Shown piece after piece: positions 5,897-7,602 of a DNA stretch of 7,602 bases. The translations under genes were made by a program, and so were the position numbers. This DNA is from JACMLD01 sp040004415. GTDB lineage: Bacteria; Bacteroidota; Bacteroidia; Chitinophagales; Chitinophagaceae. The stretch is taken from NCBI GenBank assembly GCA_040004415.1, contig JBDUAY010000282.1, positions 1-7,602 on the forward strand, read 5' to 3'. The number at the start of each line of letters is the position of its first letter. Positions within the stretch are counted from its first letter, which is position 1. A model generated the notes under the pieces. It did no database searches, was not told the origin of the DNA, and was given only the letters and a program-made list of their open reading frames with translations.

Positions 5897-7602
5897 ATGC
5901 CAAAATTTACGACTTCTGTTATTATTAGCCTTTCGCTTGTGGTCAGTTTTTCAATGAAAATTTTTGGCCAGGAACAACAATTGGATCTTGTTTCGCCCGA
6001 TAAAAGCCTGATGATTCATTTTCAGGCAGGTATTGATGACAAAAATACTGCGCATGCAAGTCAGTTGTTTTATAGTGTATCATTCAAAGGAAAATGGCTG
6101 CTTAAGCCATCGGCCATGAGTCTTGATCTAAAAGGCTATCCACCGCTGGGCACTGCTGTTCGTGTTATCAATATTAAAACTTCTTCTGCCGATGAGACTT
6201 ATCATTTGCTGGCAGGCAAAGCCAGTGAAGTACGTAATCACTACAATAGTATTGTTATTGAACTGGAAGAAACAACGACTCCTAAGAGAAAATTACTGGT
6301 TGAAGCACGCGCTTACAATGACGCTGTTGCTTTTCGGTATATAGTACCAGAACAGGAAAGCACTGCAAATGGATGGCAGGTACAAAATGAAAATACTGAA
6401 TTTCATTTTAGCACGGATGCAACAACCTACGCACAGGTATTGCCGCATTACCAGTCTATGTATGAAAGTGAATACCTGAAATTACCGGTTAGTGCTTTTT
6501 CAAACCAGGGGGGTGTTAAAAGTTCTATATTGATAGGACTTCCAATGCTGGCAGAAGTGCCGGGTGCTGGTTGGCTGGCTATTGCGGAAGCGGGCTTGCA
6601 GGATTACTCTTCTATGTATCTTACAAATCCGGCAGGAGGTTGGTCTGGCCATACCATGCTCTCGAGATTATCTCCTCACATAGACAGTTCTGGTGGAGCG
6701 GTAGATGGAAAAGGTGAATTGCATTCTGCGTGGCGAATTATTATGGTGGCCGGTGAACCTGGTAAATTATTAGAGTCAAATGCTATTATGAATGTAAGTG
6801 CTGCAACAACGCTTGCAAATACAAGTTGGATTAAACCCGGTAAAGCGTCCTGGGATTGGTGGAGTGGAAGTCTTGGCGCAGATGGAAAACCTGCTTTTAC
6901 TACAGCGAATATGAAATACTATGTTGATTTTGCTGCTGCATCCGGACTGGAATATATGCTCGTGGATGCAGGCTGGAGCGAATATGATATTACCAAAATG
7001 AATGGTAAAGTAGATGTTCCTGCATTGGTGCAATATGCTGCCGCAAAGAATGTAAAGATCTGGATATGGTTGTACGCAAAGGCGGTGGACAAACAAATGG
7101 AAGATGCTTTTTCCCTGTACGAAAAATGGGGTGTTGCTGGTGTCAAAATTGATTTTGTTGAAAGGGATGATCAGGGTGGCATTGATTTTTATTACAGAAC
7201 AGCGGCCAGCGCTGCGCAACATCATTTGATGGTAGATTTTCATGGATGTACGAAACCGTTCGGACTGGAAAGAACGTATCCGAACGTAATGAATTACGAA
7301 GCCGTATTGGGTATGGAACAATCTAAAGGTGGCGCAAGAGATAATCCTGATAATCATGTAATGCTTGCTTTTACGCGCATGCTGGCCGGCCCGATGGATT
7401 TTACGCCAGGTGGATTCGATAATGTAACCAGGGAAAAGTTTGAACCCCGCAGCGATGCGCCATCTGTAATGGGCACAAGGGCACATCAGCTGGCGTTGTA
7501 TGTTGTTTATCACGCGCCCATTGAAATGGTGTCTGATCATCCGTCGGCTTACGACGGACAACCGGAATTTGAATTTATAAAGAAATGCCCCGCTGGCTGG
7601 GA
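5897..7602 (+). CDS. Secreted glycoside hydrolase family 97 protein, retaining-type residues, 3'-truncated by window edge
   Basis: About 568 residues of an exported GH97 alpha-glycosidase are visible before the window ends; family members run to roughly 640-740. After a signal peptide (MPKFTTSVIISLSLVVSF, cleavage near IFG-QEQ) comes the N-terminal beta-sandwich domain starting LVSPDKSLMIHFQ. The (beta/alpha)8 barrel follows from about ASWDWWSG (W319), with LVDAGW (D357), VKIDFVERDD (D419), VDFHG (H449), NYEA (E468) and VLGMEQSKGG (E474). D419 and E474 are 55 residues apart, the spacing I recall for nucleophile Asp415 and acid/base Glu470 of the retaining Bacteroides alpha-galactosidase BtGH97b. 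This argues for the retaining mechanism rather than the inverting SusB type. Calcium-ligand Glu residues are expected among E468 and E474. The ATG at 5897 gives a compact, Lys-containing signal peptide; an in-frame ATG at 5885 would add four residues. A TAA at 5876 excludes earlier starts. Substrate is probably an alpha-galactoside or alpha-glucoside, unproven. Confidence 0.93.
   Translation, partial: MPKFTTSVIISLSLVVSFSMKIFGQEQQLDLVSPDKSLMIHFQAGIDDKNTAHASQLFYSVSFKGKWLLKPSAMSLDLKGYPPLGTAVRVINIKTSSADETYHLLAGKASEVRNHYNSIVIELEETTTPKRKLLVEARAYNDAVAFRYIVPEQESTANGWQVQNENTEFHFSTDATTYAQVLPHYQSMYESEYLKLPVSAFSNQGGVKSSILIGLPMLAEVPGAGWLAIAEAGLQDYSSMYLTNPAGGWSGHTMLSRLSPHIDSSGGAVDGKGELHSAWRIIMVAGEPGKLLESNAIMNVSAATTLANTSWIKPGKASWDWWSGSLGADGKPAFTTANMKYYVDFAAASGLEYMLVDAGWSEYDITKMNGKVDVPALVQYAAAKNVKIWIWLYAKAVDKQMEDAFSLYEKWGVAGVKIDFVERDDQGGIDFYYRTAASAAQHHLMVDFHGCTKPFGLERTYPNVMNYEAVLGMEQSKGGARDNPDNHVMLAFTRMLAGPMDFTPGGFDNVTREKFEPRSDAPSVMGTRAHQLALYVVYHAPIEMVSDHPSAYDGQPEFEFIKKCPAGW

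Noticed and set aside
6776..7561. Long 261-codon open frame on the minus strand
   Set aside because: It lies fully antisense to the catalytic domain of the GH97 gene, is rich in Cys, His and Ile in an unnatural way, and shows no domain pattern.

Overview
The window looks like chromosomal DNA of a Bacteroidota bacterium, most likely family Chitinophagaceae or a close relative. The base composition is moderately AT-rich, starts lack clear Shine-Dalgarno sequences, and two sites match the Bacteroidota -7 promoter element TAnnTTTG fully or closely. The gene set (secreted ThuA-like protein, GH97 glycosidase, secreted GDPD-like phosphodiesterase, long-form RidA beside an M19 dipeptidase) is typical of that group. 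The genus cannot be fixed from this sequence.

Layout from left to right: (1) the 3' part of an MFS efflux-type transporter (+), whose true start lies before the window; (2) convergent to it, a secreted ThuA-domain protein (-); (3) divergent from thuA, a two-gene unit (+) of a compact CsbD-like stress protein and a 92-residue hypothetical protein, two bases apart; (4) convergent to that pair, a minus-strand operon ridA then M19 dipeptidase, 16 bases apart; (5) a gene-poor stretch, 4388-4993, with ambiguous coding relics and small repeats; (6) a secreted GDPD/PI-PLC-like phosphodiesterase (+); (7) the 5' part, about 570 codons, of a secreted GH97 glycosidase (+) that runs off the window.

Functionally these are several small units. 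The ridA-dipeptidase pair suggests cytosolic dipeptide or amino-acid catabolism with clean-up of reactive enamine/imine intermediates. The GDPD-like and GH97 genes suggest degradation of phosphodiesters and alpha-glycosides outside the inner membrane. The GH97 has an Asp and a Glu placed as in the retaining (alpha-galactosidase-type) branch, not the inverting SusB branch. The CsbD pair suggests a stress-responsive unit. I saw no rRNA, tRNA, CRISPR array, complete insertion sequence or phage gene. No clearly novel multi-gene system stands out. The least explained parts are the 4388-4993 spacer, the small protein behind the CsbD-like gene, and a promoter-like site pointing into the 3' end of thuA.
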